From Methylomicrobium sp035916875 (GTDB lineage: Bacteria; Pseudomonadota; Gammaproteobacteria; Methylococcales; Methylomonadaceae), in the NCBI RefSeq assembly GCF_035916875.1, contig NZ_JAXUHN010000080.1, forward strand, positions 1 to 64,000: a stretch of DNA of 64,000 nt. Reading direction: 5' to 3'. Position 1 is the stretch's first letter; every line of letters starts with the position of its first letter. Positions 49,919 through 59,515 of the stretch are shown in pieces. The translations under genes were made by a program, and so were the position numbers. The notes beneath the pieces were generated by a model that saw nothing but the letters and a program-made list of their open reading frames with translations, ran no database searches and was not told the DNA's origin.

Positions 49919-50641
49919 CGTGCGACCGCCATCAACTGTCACTATCTGGCCGGTCATGTAATCGGCATCGCGGATCAGAAATAAAACCGCTTTCGCAATA
50001 TCGTCCGGCTCCCCGCTTCGCTTCAATGCCACACGCTGCAAAATCTCCTGTTTGTCCTGCTCTGACAAATCGCGCTCAGGCCAAATGATCGCACCGGGCG
50101 CCACGCCGTTGACCCTGACCGCGGGCCCCATCTCCTTTGCCAACACCCGGGTCATCGCAGCAAGACCGGCCTTAGCGATGCTGTATGCCGAAAACCCGGG
50201 CAAGCCGCGTTCGGCATGGATGTCGACGATATTCACGATACAGCCCTTCCTGACCTTCAGCGTGTCCAGCAAGGCCTGTGCGAGAAAAAACGGTGCTTTC
50301 AAATTGCTTCCGAGCAGTTCGTCCCATTGGGCTTCGGTGACCTCGCCAAAAGTTGTCGGATAAAATGCCGAGGCATTATTGATCAGCACATCGATCCCGC
50401 CGCGGATTTTTTGTGCGGCATCGGCCACTTCTTCGAGATGGCCCGTATTTAACAAATCGGCCTGAAGCACGCTAGCCGAATCCGGGCGCAACCGGTTCAA
50501 TTCCTCGCACAGTTCAAGCGCTTCCCGTTCCGAGACCTTATAATGCACGATGATATAACAACCCTCCCGGTGCAGTCGCCGCGCGCAAGCCGCGCCGATG
50601 CGCTTAGCCGCGCCGGTGATCAGTACATTTTTTTGCATCAA
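49907..50641 (-). CDS. folM: Pteridine reductase FolM-like (short-chain dehydrogenase)
   Basis: A 244-residue Rossmann enzyme. It starts VLITGAAKRIGAACARRLH, with Arg after TGAAKR as in pteridine reductases that use NADPH. The catalytic set is D-x-x-x-YSIAK (SAYSIAKAGLAAMTRVLA) and the late VNGVAPGAIIWPE. It reduces dihydro-monapterin or dihydrofolate. Position beside folB and folK supports the pterin role. Confidence 0.85.
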   Translation of the reverse strand: MMQKNVLITGAAKRIGAACARRLHREGCYIIVHYKVSEREALELCEELNRLRPDSASVLQADLLNTGHLEEVADAAQKIRGGIDVLINNASAFYPTTFGEVTEAQWDELLGSNLKAPFFLAQALLDTLKVRKGCIVNIVDIHAERGLPGFSAYSIAKAGLAAMTRVLAKEMGPAVRVNGVAPGAIIWPERDLSEQDKQEILQRVALKRSGEPDDIAKAVLFLIRDADYMTGQIVTVDGGRTLFY

Positions 50642-50652
50642 AACCGCCCCTT

Positions 50653-51255
50653 ATGAAAATCATTCCGATTGCCCTGCTTTTGCTGTTGACCGCCTGTAAC
50701 AAATCCTCGGACACCTTGAGCAAACTGCCCAGCGACGCGGTCATTCTGGCCTTCGGCGACAGCCTGACCTACGGCACCGGCGCCTCTCCGCAGCACGATT
50801 ACCCGAGCATACTCGCGAAACTGACCACGCTGCAAGTCGTCAATGCCGGGCTTCCCGGCGAAATCAGCGGCGACGGCGCCAAACGCCTGCCCGCCCTACT
50901 CGACCAGCATCAACCCCATCTGTTGATTCTGATCCACGGCGGCAACGACATGCTCAAAAGAATTCCGCCCGAACAAACCGCCGGAAATTTGAAGCAGATG
51001 ATCACCTTAGCAAAAAACCGCCAGATAGGCGTCGTCATGCTAGGCGTACCTAAACCGGCTATTTTATGGATGTCCAGCGCCGATTTTTATCAGGCCACCG
51101 CGGAAGCGATGAAAGTACCGATCGATGTTGAAACACTGCCCGAAGTGCTCGGCGATACCAGCCTTAAATCCGATATGATCCATCCTAACGATCAGGGTTA
51201 CGAAAGAATCGCGACGCAAATCCACGGTCTATTGCAGAAATCAGGGGCGTTATAA
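50653..51255 (+). CDS. SGNH esterase lipoprotein (arylesterase/TesA-like)
   Basis: A 200-residue protein with lipobox LLTAC. The SGNH blocks are seen: FGDSLTYGTGA (Ser), VNAGLPGEISGDG (Gly), IHGGNDML (Asn) and SDMIHPNDQGY (Asp and His). TesA-type enzymes hydrolyse acyl-CoA, lysophospholipids and aryl esters; being lipid-anchored, this one acts outside the cytoplasm. It is divergent from folM with an 11-bp gap. Confidence 0.88.
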   Translation: MKIIPIALLLLLTACNKSSDTLSKLPSDAVILAFGDSLTYGTGASPQHDYPSILAKLTTLQVVNAGLPGEISGDGAKRLPALLDQHQPHLLILIHGGNDMLKRIPPEQTAGNLKQMITLAKNRQIGVVMLGVPKPAILWMSSADFYQATAEAMKVPIDVETLPEVLGDTSLKSDMIHPNDQGYERIATQIHGLLQKSGAL

Positions 51256-51259
51256 AAGT

Positions 51260-52078
51260 TCAACCTGCGCTTTGGCTGTCAGGCTCCAACAGCTTGGCAA
51301 CTTTTATATCCGGCTTCCAGAGTTCCGCGATAATAGCCGCAGTTTTAGTTGGATCGGCGCTGGTCCAAAATTGCTCGACCCCACACTCACCCGTATCAGC
51401 TAACAACCCGTGCGCAACGAGACGGTGACGAAGTTGGCGCGCAACCGCATCCGACGAGTCTATCACCACAACATTCGGCCCGGCAATTTCCTGAATCAAC
51501 GGGCGTAAAAAAGGATAATGCGTGCAGCCGAGCACTAGCGTATCGGCCCCGCGCGCCACTAACGGAATCACATAATTTTCCAGCAGATCTCGGGTCTTTT
51601 CACCCGCCAGATCTCCAGCTTCGACCTGCTCGACCAAACCCGGACAGGCTTGTGCGAGAATCTCGACGTCGGAACCGTAGCGAGCGAACAATTTGACAAA
51701 ATTTTGACCTGCCAGCGTCCGGCGGGTCGCAAGCACACCGATCACGCCGGTTGTGGTTTGCGCGGCGGCCGGTTTGATCGCCGGCTCCATCGCGACGATA
51801 GGAAGGGTAAAATGGCTTCTTAATGACGTTACCGCCGCGCCGGTCGCGGTGTTGCAGGCAACTACGATCGCCTTCGCGCCGCAATGGAGTAAAAATCGCG
51901 TGATTGCGAAGGACCGTGCCTCGATGAACTCCCGTGCTTTGTCGCCGTATGGCGCATGCGCGGAATCCGCGACATAGATTAGATTTTCGGCGGGCAGCTC
52001 GCGCCGTATTTCGCGCAGCACCGACAGGCCGCCGACGCCGGAATCGAATACGCCGATCGGGTAGGCTGCGGAACGCAA
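51260..52078 (-). CDS. murI: Glutamate racemase
   Basis: Produces D-glutamate for peptidoglycan. PIGVFDSGVGGLSVLREIRR, VACNTATGAAV (first catalytic Cys) and LGCTHYPFLRPLI (second Cys) are all intact. I take the TTG at 52078 as start (272 residues): the frame runs to 52168, but that leader is out-of-family and would overlap trpC. GAGG of the trpC end lies 11 bases before the TTG. Confidence 0.9.
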   Translation of the reverse strand: MRSAAYPIGVFDSGVGGLSVLREIRRELPAENLIYVADSAHAPYGDKAREFIEARSFAITRFLLHCGAKAIVVACNTATGAAVTSLRSHFTLPIVAMEPAIKPAAAQTTTGVIGVLATRRTLAGQNFVKLFARYGSDVEILAQACPGLVEQVEAGDLAGEKTRDLLENYVIPLVARGADTLVLGCTHYPFLRPLIQEIAGPNVVVIDSSDAVARQLRHRLVAHGLLADTGECGVEQFWTSADPTKTAAIIAELWKPDIKVAKLLEPDSQSAG

Positions 52079-52091
52079 GATCGTTAAATCC

Positions 52092-52892
52092 TCACAACCC
52101 GAACAACTCGCGCATTTTTTGACCCGGGCTGTCCGCGCGCATGAACGCTTCGCCGACCAAAAATGCATAAATGCCGTTATCGAGCATCAGCTTCACATCG
52201 TCCGGTGTATGGATGCCACTTTCGGTGATGATCAGGCGGTCTTCCGGAATTTGCGCCTGCAAATCCAGGGTCGTTTGCAACGAAGTCTCGAAGGTGCGGA
52301 GGTTGCGATTGTTGATGCCGATCAGCTTGGTGTCGAGTTTCAATGCCCTGTACAATTCTTCTTCATTGTGGACTTCGACCAGCACGTCCATGCCCAGCTT
52401 GGCAGCAAGCTCGGCCAGTTCGCGCATTTGGCCGTCTTCGAGCGCGGCGGCGATCAGCAAAATGCAGTCCGCCCCCAGGGCTCGCGCTTCATAGACCTGA
52501 TACGGATCGATCATGAAATCCTTGCGCAGCACCGGCAGCGGGCAGCGCTCACGGACCATTTGCAGATAGACTTCGGAGCCCTGGAAAAACTCCTTGTCGG
52601 TCAATACCGAAAGGCAGGTCGCACCGTTAATCGCATAATCCTGGCCGATAGTGACCGGCTGGAAATCTTCCCGGATCACACCTTTGCTCGGCGAGGCCTT
52701 TTTGATTTCGGCGATGATCGCCGGTTTTTTGAGCGCAACACGCCCTTGCAGGGCCCGATAAAAGCCGCGCGGCTTCTCAACGCTCTCGGCAAAACTTTCG
52801 AGATCGCTGATCGGGGTGCGCACGCTGCGGTGGGCCACTTCTTCGGCTTTTTTATCGAGGATTTTCTTCAGGATGTCGGGCGTATGGGTCAT
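52092..52892 (-). CDS. trpC: Indole-3-glycerol phosphate synthase
   Basis: A 266-residue TIM barrel. Lys in AEIKKASPSKG, the DKEFFQGS loop, LRKDFMIDPYQVYEARALGADCILLI and ITESGIHTPDDV are family signatures. It converts the anthranilate ribose product to indole-glycerol phosphate. It follows trpD by three bases. Confidence 0.96.
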   Translation of the reverse strand: MTHTPDILKKILDKKAEEVAHRSVRTPISDLESFAESVEKPRGFYRALQGRVALKKPAIIAEIKKASPSKGVIREDFQPVTIGQDYAINGATCLSVLTDKEFFQGSEVYLQMVRERCPLPVLRKDFMIDPYQVYEARALGADCILLIAAALEDGQMRELAELAAKLGMDVLVEVHNEEELYRALKLDTKLIGINNRNLRTFETSLQTTLDLQAQIPEDRLIITESGIHTPDDVKLMLDNGIYAFLVGEAFMRADSPGQKMRELFGL

Positions 52893-52895
52893 GGT

Positions 52896-53921
52896 TTAAT
52901 TGATTTTTGAAGAGTTTGAATAAGCAATCAGAGCATCCAGTTTGGCGCGCGCCGCGCCGCTGGCAATCAGCCCATCCGCCATTTTAACGCCGGCGTCGAA
53001 CGAGTCGACAAGATTCGCCGCATAGATCGCCGCACCGGCATTCAGTACGACGATGTCGCGCGCAGAGCCGGGCTGATTATCGAGCACGGACTTCATCATC
53101 GCAAAGCTTGTCTCGGCGTCGGCGATCGCCAGTTCCGCAAGACTTGCGCGTTTCATGCCGAACTGTTCTGGCGTCACCGTGTAGGTCGTAACGACGCCCG
53201 ATTTCAGCTCGGCGATGTGCGATGGCGCAGCGATGCTGATTTCATCGAGGCCGTCGTCCGCGCTGACCACCAACACATGCCGGCTGCCGAGTTTTTTCAG
53301 CACCTGGGCTAATGGCTCGACCCATTCCTTCGCAAACACGCCGATCAACTGGTTCGGCGCGCCGGCCGGATTGGACAAGGGGCCGAGCAGATTGAACAGC
53401 GTCCTGACCCCCATGTCTCGGCGCGCGGAACGAGTATATTGCATAGCGCCGTGCAGCTTTTGCGCAAACAAAAAGCCGACGCCGATCCCTTCGACGCAGC
53501 GAGCGACTTGATCCGGGCTCAACTCGAGATTCACGCCGGCCACTTCGAGCACGTCGGCGCTGCCGGAACGGCTCGACACCGAACGGTTGCCGTGCTTGGC
53601 GACCTTGGCGCCGGCCGCAGCGACCACAAAGGCGCAGGTCGTCGAAATATTGAACGTGTTCGCGCCGTCGCCGCCGGTGCCGCAGGTGTCTATCACATAC
53701 TCGCCCGTCACCGGCACCTTGCTTGCCAGTTCGCGCATCACTTCGGCCGCCGCGGCGATTTCGTCTATCGTTTCGCCCTTGCAGCGTAGCGCGATCAAAA
53801 AACCGCCGATCTGCGCGTCGGTCGCGCCGCCGCTCATGATCTGGCGCATCACCGCGCGCATCTGCTCGCGGGTCAGATCGTGTTTATCGAGCAGTTTTTG
53901 CAGGGCGTGTTGGATTTGCAT
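52896..53921 (-). CDS. trpD: Anthranilate phosphoribosyltransferase
   Basis: A 341-residue enzyme starting MQIQHALQKLLDKHDLTREQ. The PRPP loop CGTGGDGANTFNISTTCAFV and KHGNRSVSSRSGSADVLE are intact. The ATG at 53921 is chosen over 53963 because the longer version adds a leader that lies in the repeat element. It transfers phosphoribose to anthranilate. Confidence 0.95.
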   Translation of the reverse strand: MQIQHALQKLLDKHDLTREQMRAVMRQIMSGGATDAQIGGFLIALRCKGETIDEIAAAAEVMRELASKVPVTGEYVIDTCGTGGDGANTFNISTTCAFVVAAAGAKVAKHGNRSVSSRSGSADVLEVAGVNLELSPDQVARCVEGIGVGFLFAQKLHGAMQYTRSARRDMGVRTLFNLLGPLSNPAGAPNQLIGVFAKEWVEPLAQVLKKLGSRHVLVVSADDGLDEISIAAPSHIAELKSGVVTTYTVTPEQFGMKRASLAELAIADAETSFAMMKSVLDNQPGSARDIVVLNAGAAIYAANLVDSFDAGVKMADGLIASGAARAKLDALIAYSNSSKIN

Positions 53922-53945
53922 CAGAGGGTTCTGTTGTAGAGCTTT

Positions 53946-54023
53946 GTAGGGTATGCACCGCATACCATTTTCAGAGTTATCCTATATCAAGATATTAGAA
54001 AAGGTACGCAATGCGTACCCTAC
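53946..54023. repeat. REP-like palindromic element between trpG and trpD
   Basis: GGTATGCACCGCATACC (53950-53966) and GGTACGCAATGCGTACC (54003-54019) are two palindromes; the whole 78 bp is bounded by GTAGGGTATGC and its inverted form GCGTACCCTAC. Similar short palindromes are scattered in many bacterial genomes. It may modulate read-through in the trp operon. Confidence 0.6.
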
Positions 54024-54027
54024 CTTG

Positions 54028-54618
54028 TTATCTCTCCAAAAAATTCCGCAGCAGATCATGCCCATGCTCGGTCAAGATCGACTCGGGATGGAACTGCACG
54101 CCTTCGATATCGAGCGTCTTATGACGGACGCCCATGATCTCGTCGATGTTGCCTTCCTCGTCCTGGGTCCAGGCGGTCACTTCGAGGCAATCGGGCAGGG
54201 TCTTCTGTTCAATCACCAGCGAATGATAACGGGTCGCGGTGAACGGGTTTTTCAGCCCCTTGAACACGCCGACGTTGTCGTGGTAAACCTCGGAGGTCTT
54301 GCCGTGCATGATGTGCTTGGCATGGATGATGTTTCCGCCGAAGGCATAGCCGATACTTTGGTGGCCGAGGCAGACGCCGAGGATCGGATAGCGGCCGGCT
54401 AATGTCATGATCGCTTCGACCGAGACGCCGGCTTCTCTGGGCGTGCAAGGGCCCGGCGAAATTACGATCTTGTCGGGCGCCAGGCGCTCGATGTCTTCGA
54501 CCGTGACTTGGTCGTTGCGCACGACCGTCACGTCCGCGCCGAGTTCGCCGAAATATTGCACCAGGTTGTAGGTGAACGAATCGTAATTGTCGATCATCAC
54601 CACTTTGATTGCGCTCAT
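54028..54618 (-). CDS. trpG: Anthranilate synthase component II (glutamine amidotransferase)
   Basis: A 196-residue class I amidotransferase. VVMIDNYDSFTYNLVQYFGELG, the catalytic Cys in GVCLGHQSIGYAFGG, and His/Glu in QFHPESILTEHG are present. The ATG at 54618 overlaps the trpE stop in ATGA with GAAGGAG before it. It supplies ammonia to TrpE; such proteins can also serve PabB. Confidence 0.95.
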   Translation of the reverse strand: MSAIKVVMIDNYDSFTYNLVQYFGELGADVTVVRNDQVTVEDIERLAPDKIVISPGPCTPREAGVSVEAIMTLAGRYPILGVCLGHQSIGYAFGGNIIHAKHIMHGKTSEVYHDNVGVFKGLKNPFTATRYHSLVIEQKTLPDCLEVTAWTQDEEGNIDEIMGVRHKTLDIEGVQFHPESILTEHGHDLLRNFLER

Positions 54619-56102
54619 GCTCCTTCTCCTTCGAGTCCTGCTTCGGCCATGCTGACCGCGCGGAAGATCGCCCGGCCTTTGTTCATCGTTTCGTCCCATT
54701 CGTTGCGCGGTATCGAATCATAGACGATGCCGGCGCCGGCCTGGATGTGCAGCACGCTGTCCTTGATCACGGCCGTGCGGATCGCGATCGCGGTATCGAG
54801 ATTGCCGGACCAGGCGATGTAACCGACCGCGCCCGCGTAGATGCCGCGTTTGACAGGCTCCAGCTCGTCGATGATTTCCATCGCGCGGATTTTCGGCGCG
54901 CCGCTGACGGTGCCGGCCGGAAAGGTCGCGGCGAGCACGTCGAAGGCGTTTTTTCCCGCTTTGAGGCGTCCGTTCACATTCGAGACGATGTGCATCACAT
55001 GCGAGTAGCGTTCGACGATCATCTTTTCGGTCAACTGCACGCTGCCGATTTCGGCGACTCGGCCGGTATCGTTGCGGCCGAGATCGATCAGCATCAGATG
55101 CTCGGCGATTTCCTTCGGATCGGCCAAAAGTTCCTTTTCGAGCGCAAGGTCCTGCTCCTGCGTTGCGCCGCGGCGGCGGGTACCGGCGATCGGACGTACG
55201 GTCACGATATTGTCTTCGAGCCGGACCAGAATTTCCGGCGACGAGCCGACGATATGGAAATCGCCGAGATTCAGGAAGAACATATACGGCGACGGATTCA
55301 GGCAGCGCAACGCGCGGTACAAATTCAACGGCGCGGCGGTATAAGGAATCGATAACCGCTGCGACAAGACCACCTGCATGATGTCGCCGTCGGTGATGTA
55401 TTCCTTGGCCTTGCGCACCGCATCTTCGAAGCCTTGCTGGGTAAAACCGGAGACGAAATCGGATTCGTTGACCTTTTTGGGCGCCGAGTGACGGGCAGGC
55501 TTGGCCTGCACTTCACGCAGTTTGACCGACCATTCGTGCAAGCGCTGCTGCGCTCGCTCATAAGCCCGGTCTTCGCTAGGATCGGCATGTGTTAACAGCA
55601 GCAGCTTGCCTGACAGATTATCGAACACCAGCATTTCCTCGGACACCATCAACACGATATCCGGATTGCCGAGTGGATCGGGCTTGCCGGCGCTGCTGAG
55701 ACGCGGTTCGATATAAGAAATCGTCTCATAGCCGAAATAGCCGACCAAACCGCCGTTGAAACGCGGCAGATCGTCGATGTCGGGCACTTTATAGCGCGCC
55801 TTGAACTGTTCGATCCAGAGCAGCGGATTGTCGAGTACGGCCGTTTCGACGATCTCGCCGTTTTTTTCCAGATTGATCCGGTTGCCGATCACCTTGACGA
55901 TCGTTTTGCAGGGCAGTCCGATGATCGAATAACGTCCCCATTGCTCGCCGCCGAGCACCGATTCGAAGAGGTAGGAATAGGCGCCGTCGGCCAACTTCAG
56001 ATAGGCGCTAAGCGGCGTGTCCAGATCGGCCAGCACTTCCCGGCTGACCGGGATGCGGTTATAGCCCTGGCGGGCATATTGATTGAATTGTTCCGGGGTC
56101 AT
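54615..56102 (-). CDS. trpE: Anthranilate synthase component I
   Basis: A 495-residue chorismate-using enzyme. It has the C-terminal signature LMLIDLGRNDTGRVAEIGSV and FPAGTVSGAPKIRAMEIIDELEPVKRG, and the PIAGTRRRG magnesium loop. The N-terminal part has a Ser in the tryptophan feedback-binding region (LLESVLGGEQWGRYSIIG style). It heads the trpEGDC order. Confidence 0.95.
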   Translation of the reverse strand: MTPEQFNQYARQGYNRIPVSREVLADLDTPLSAYLKLADGAYSYLFESVLGGEQWGRYSIIGLPCKTIVKVIGNRINLEKNGEIVETAVLDNPLLWIEQFKARYKVPDIDDLPRFNGGLVGYFGYETISYIEPRLSSAGKPDPLGNPDIVLMVSEEMLVFDNLSGKLLLLTHADPSEDRAYERAQQRLHEWSVKLREVQAKPARHSAPKKVNESDFVSGFTQQGFEDAVRKAKEYITDGDIMQVVLSQRLSIPYTAAPLNLYRALRCLNPSPYMFFLNLGDFHIVGSSPEILVRLEDNIVTVRPIAGTRRRGATQEQDLALEKELLADPKEIAEHLMLIDLGRNDTGRVAEIGSVQLTEKMIVERYSHVMHIVSNVNGRLKAGKNAFDVLAATFPAGTVSGAPKIRAMEIIDELEPVKRGIYAGAVGYIAWSGNLDTAIAIRTAVIKDSVLHIQAGAGIVYDSIPRNEWDETMNKGRAIFRAVSMAEAGLEGEGA

Positions 56103-56253
56103 TCTGTTTCTTCAAACTGCGCCCTGCGCCTGATCAAACCAAATGCGCGCAGAAATGGCAAAAATGGGATTATGTTATTCGGCAATTACTCCGGCATCGC
56201 TTTTAATTGCGAACGATGGGCTTCCTGACGTCAGCCCATCCTATGGCAATGTT

Positions 56254-56928
56254 TTATTTGCCGGCTTTCGCAAGTTCGGCGCGCATCTCGTCGATGATCT
56301 TCTTGTAATCGGGCTTGCCGAAAATCGCAGAACCCGCGACGAACGTATCGGCGCCGGCTTCCTTGATTGCACGGATATTGGCGCCGTTGACGCCGCCGTC
56401 GATTTCGAGACGGATGTTCAAACCGCTGTCGTCGATTTTCTTGCGCACTTCACGCAGCTTGGTCAACGCGGACGGAATGAACGATTGCCCGCCAAAGCCC
56501 GGATTGACCGACATCAACAGAATGATGTCCAGCTTGTCCATCACATAATCCAGATAATGCAGCGGCGTGCCAGGATTGAACACCAAGCCGGCCTTGCAGC
56601 CGTTGTCCTTGATCAGTTGCAGGGTGCGGTCGATATGCACGGACGCTTCCGGGTGGAAGGTAATGATGCTGGCACCAGCCTTCGCGAAGTCCGGCACGAT
56701 GCGGTCCACCGGCTCGATCATCAAATGCACGTCGATCGGGGCGGTCACGCCGTGTTTTCTGAGCGCCTCGCAAACCAGAGGGCCGATAGTCAGGTTCGGG
56801 ACAAAATGATTGTCCATCACGTCAAAATGCACAATGTCGGCGCCGGCAGCCAATACGTTATCGACTTCCTCGCCCAATTTGGCGAAATTGGCCGACAGGA
56901 TGGAAGGCGCAATCCAATTTTCGTTCAT
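56254..56928 (-). CDS. rpe: Ribulose-phosphate 3-epimerase
   Basis: A 224-residue TIM barrel with IAPSILSANFAKLGEEV, the metal-binding HFDVMDNHFVPNLTIGP, VNPGFGGQSFIP and EIDGGVNGANI motifs. It interconverts ribulose- and xylulose-5-phosphate in the pentose and, in methylotrophs, ribulose monophosphate pathways. Stands upstream of the trp genes. Confidence 0.96.
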   Translation of the reverse strand: MNENWIAPSILSANFAKLGEEVDNVLAAGADIVHFDVMDNHFVPNLTIGPLVCEALRKHGVTAPIDVHLMIEPVDRIVPDFAKAGASIITFHPEASVHIDRTLQLIKDNGCKAGLVFNPGTPLHYLDYVMDKLDIILLMSVNPGFGGQSFIPSALTKLREVRKKIDDSGLNIRLEIDGGVNGANIRAIKEAGADTFVAGSAIFGKPDYKKIIDEMRAELAKAGK

Positions 56929-57039
56929 TATCGTCTCCTCGCGTTTAAACTTGGTTTAAACAGGGCATTATATCTTTTTTTTTGCCGACAGGCTTCGATA
57001 TACAATAGCCGTTTGCAATCTTACCGGAAAAACTCCACG

Positions 57040-57894
57040 ATGAAACTGGTCACCTTCACGCACCACCAAGCAACCCGCGTCGGCGCGGTCGTCGAAGACT
57101 TTGTTGTCGATAGCCTGGGCAATGCCGACATTCCGGCGCGGATGATCGATTTTCTCGACACGGGCACAAAAGCGCTCACAGCAATGCAGGCGCAAATCGA
57201 CAGCGGCAAGCACCGCATTCCATTCACGGAAGTCAGCCTCGAAGCGCCGGTGCCTCGGCCCGGCAAGTATCTAGCGATCAGCCTTAACTATGCGGATCAT
57301 ATTGCGGAAACCGGCAAAGACAGGCCCGAATACCCGAGCTTTTTCACCAAACAAAGCACCTGCGTGATCGGGACCGGCGCTGCGATTCACCGCCCCAAGG
57401 TATCGGATAAGCTCGATTATGAAGGAGAGTTGGCCTTCATAATCGGCCGGCGCTGCCGCCACGTACCGGTCGAAAAAGCGCATGAAGTGATTGCCGGCTA
57501 TACAATTGCGAACGACGTGTCGGTACGCGACTGGCAGGCGCGCTCGCCGACCATGATGATCGGAAAGTCATTCGACACGACAGGACCTTTGGGGCCCTGG
57601 ATCGTCACGTCGGACGAGATTGGCGATCCGCACAATTTGAATCTCCTTACCTGGGTCGATGATGAACTGCGCCAGCATGCGAATACCTCCCAAATGCTGT
57701 TCAATTGCTATGAAATGGTCGCCTATTTGTCCGCAGCAATGACATTGGAGGCGGGCGACGTCATCAGCACCGGTACGCCGGCCGGGGTCGGCGTCAAGAT
57801 GCAACCGCGCGGCTACTTGAAACCGGGGCAAACGGTCAGGATCGAAATCGAGGGCATCGGCACACTAGCCAATTCGGTCATCATGGAACCGTAA
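57040..57894 (+). CDS. Fumarylacetoacetate hydrolase family protein
   Basis: A 284-residue enzyme; the frame is open upstream to 56143 over rpe, but family similarity starts at MKLVTFTHHQATRVGAVVED. Metal-binding E-x-E in LDYEGELAFIIGRR, then YTIANDVSVRDWQ, KSFDTTGPLGPWIVT and VISTGTPAGVGVKMQP are hallmarks. Members cleave beta-diketones or act as oxaloacetate decarboxylase or ureidoglycolate lyase; the substrate is not evident. Confidence 0.88.
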   Translation: MKLVTFTHHQATRVGAVVEDFVVDSLGNADIPARMIDFLDTGTKALTAMQAQIDSGKHRIPFTEVSLEAPVPRPGKYLAISLNYADHIAETGKDRPEYPSFFTKQSTCVIGTGAAIHRPKVSDKLDYEGELAFIIGRRCRHVPVEKAHEVIAGYTIANDVSVRDWQARSPTMMIGKSFDTTGPLGPWIVTSDEIGDPHNLNLLTWVDDELRQHANTSQMLFNCYEMVAYLSAAMTLEAGDVISTGTPAGVGVKMQPRGYLKPGQTVRIEIEGIGTLANSVIMEP

Positions 57895-57904
57895 ACAGCC
57901 CTCG

Positions 57905-59515
57905 CTAGGAGACGCGCTTGACCGGCGCGGACACACCCATTTTTTGCGGCTGCGTTTTGTCGACTTTTCTTCTGGGAAGAGGAAACAACACCGTTACCTT
58001 CAAGCCGTCCAGTTCCGAAACGCCAAGACTGAACTCGGCGCCGTGGATCGCGACGATTCTTTGCACAATCGAAAAGCCGAGTCCGGTCCCCTGCGCGACG
58101 CTGGCAGTCTCCGCTAAACGGTGGAAGCGTTTGAGAGATTTTTCGTAGGCTTCGGGCGCAATCCCCGGACCTGAGTCCTCAACGCGCAATTCTACATTTT
58201 TTTCTTTATCGGTCAGATAGATCTTGATGCTGCCGTATTCGGGCGTATATTTGATCGCGTTATCGATAATATTGCGGATCAATATGTTCAGCAATTGCGG
58301 ATTGGCAACGATTTCCGCCGATGATTCGTCAATAAATTCGACTTCTATCGATTTTCTGTACGCTTCATGCTCCAGATCCGTGATCACCTGGATGACTTCC
58401 GCCGATAATTTGACCGTGGTTTTTTCGAGATACTCAGGCCCGGAGTCTATCCGCGAAAACGTCAGCAATTGCTTCACCATGTAGCTCATTTTATTGACAG
58501 CCTGCTCTATCCGTTTCAATGCCTGGCGTTGAATTTGCTCGTCCTGCGTTTTAAGCGCCACCTGCACCTGCGTCAACAACCCCGCCAACGGCGTTCTGAG
58601 TTCGTGCGAGGCATCCGCGGTAAAACGGCGTTCGTGCTCAAACGCTTCTTCAAGCTGACCGAACAAACTATTCAGCGCGTTGACCATCGGCACAATCTCA
58701 TTCGGGAGATTTTCTACCGATAGCGGTTTGAGGTAGCTGACTTCCCGGCGCGTCAGCGCTTTTTGCAATTGGCTAATCGGCATCAAGACATTGCCGATGA
58801 TCAGCCATATCACGAGAGCCAAAACAGGCATCCCCACCAGAAACTGCATGACCAGTTGCTCGGAAATTTCATCGGTCAATTGCTTGCGGATCGCTTCTTG
58901 CTGGCCGACATGAATCACATAATCGCCCGTGGTGCTCGATACACTGAACACATGCCACAAGCTGCCTTCGCTTTGGACTTCGCTGAACCCCTGTTTGGCA
59001 AAGGTAAATGGGACCTGAGGCGCGCTTTCGGAACGCAACAGCAAGCCTTTATTCTTAGACCAAAGCTGAAAGGCGACTTTGCGCTCATACTTCAGGCTGA
59101 GCGCATGGTCTTTCAGGGAACCGTCAAACCCATGCAAAACCAGCCCTCCCTGCCCGGCGTCTTTCAAATCATCTGCCAACAACCCCTGCTTCTTCCCGGA
59201 ATGCAAAAGCAATCCTTTTTCTTCCGACCATAACTGATAAGCCAGTTTTCGTTGATAGGTTTCGGTAAACTTCGGATCGCTATTGCCCTGAGCCAAACGT
59301 CCTTGCCGCCAATAATCAGGCAAAGAACCGTCCAACAGCAAGCTGTCGACAAAAGCCAGCAGGACTTTACCCGATTGCGCCAGTTCCGCATCGAATAATT
59401 CGGCGACTTCGTCACGGGTCGCCTTATAGCTGGAAAAGGCGGTGACCCCCCAAACCACCATCGTCGCCGACAACAGCGAAACCAGCAGTAATTGCCGTAA
59501 AGAGTAATTCATCAA
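57905..59515 (-). CDS. Sensor histidine kinase (QseC/PmrB type)
   Basis: A 536-residue sensor. Membrane spans are near residues 9-27 and 223-245 with a periplasmic domain between. This domain holds an internal repeat: QRKLAYQLWSEEKGLLLHS (88-106) and ERKVAFQLWSKNKGLLLRS (144-162). Phospho-acceptor DASHELRTPLAGL, N box RNIIDNAIKYTP, then VEDSGPGIAPEA and GTGLGFSIVQRIVAIHG are all complete. Pairs with the regulator gene, overlapping its stop by 4 bp. The ligand is unknown. Confidence 0.9.
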   Translation of the reverse strand: MMNYSLRQLLLVSLLSATMVVWGVTAFSSYKATRDEVAELFDAELAQSGKVLLAFVDSLLLDGSLPDYWRQGRLAQGNSDPKFTETYQRKLAYQLWSEEKGLLLHSGKKQGLLADDLKDAGQGGLVLHGFDGSLKDHALSLKYERKVAFQLWSKNKGLLLRSESAPQVPFTFAKQGFSEVQSEGSLWHVFSVSSTTGDYVIHVGQQEAIRKQLTDEISEQLVMQFLVGMPVLALVIWLIIGNVLMPISQLQKALTRREVSYLKPLSVENLPNEIVPMVNALNSLFGQLEEAFEHERRFTADASHELRTPLAGLLTQVQVALKTQDEQIQRQALKRIEQAVNKMSYMVKQLLTFSRIDSGPEYLEKTTVKLSAEVIQVITDLEHEAYRKSIEVEFIDESSAEIVANPQLLNILIRNIIDNAIKYTPEYGSIKIYLTDKEKNVELRVEDSGPGIAPEAYEKSLKRFHRLAETASVAQGTGLGFSIVQRIVAIHGAEFSLGVSELDGLKVTVLFPLPRRKVDKTQPQKMGVSAPVKRVS

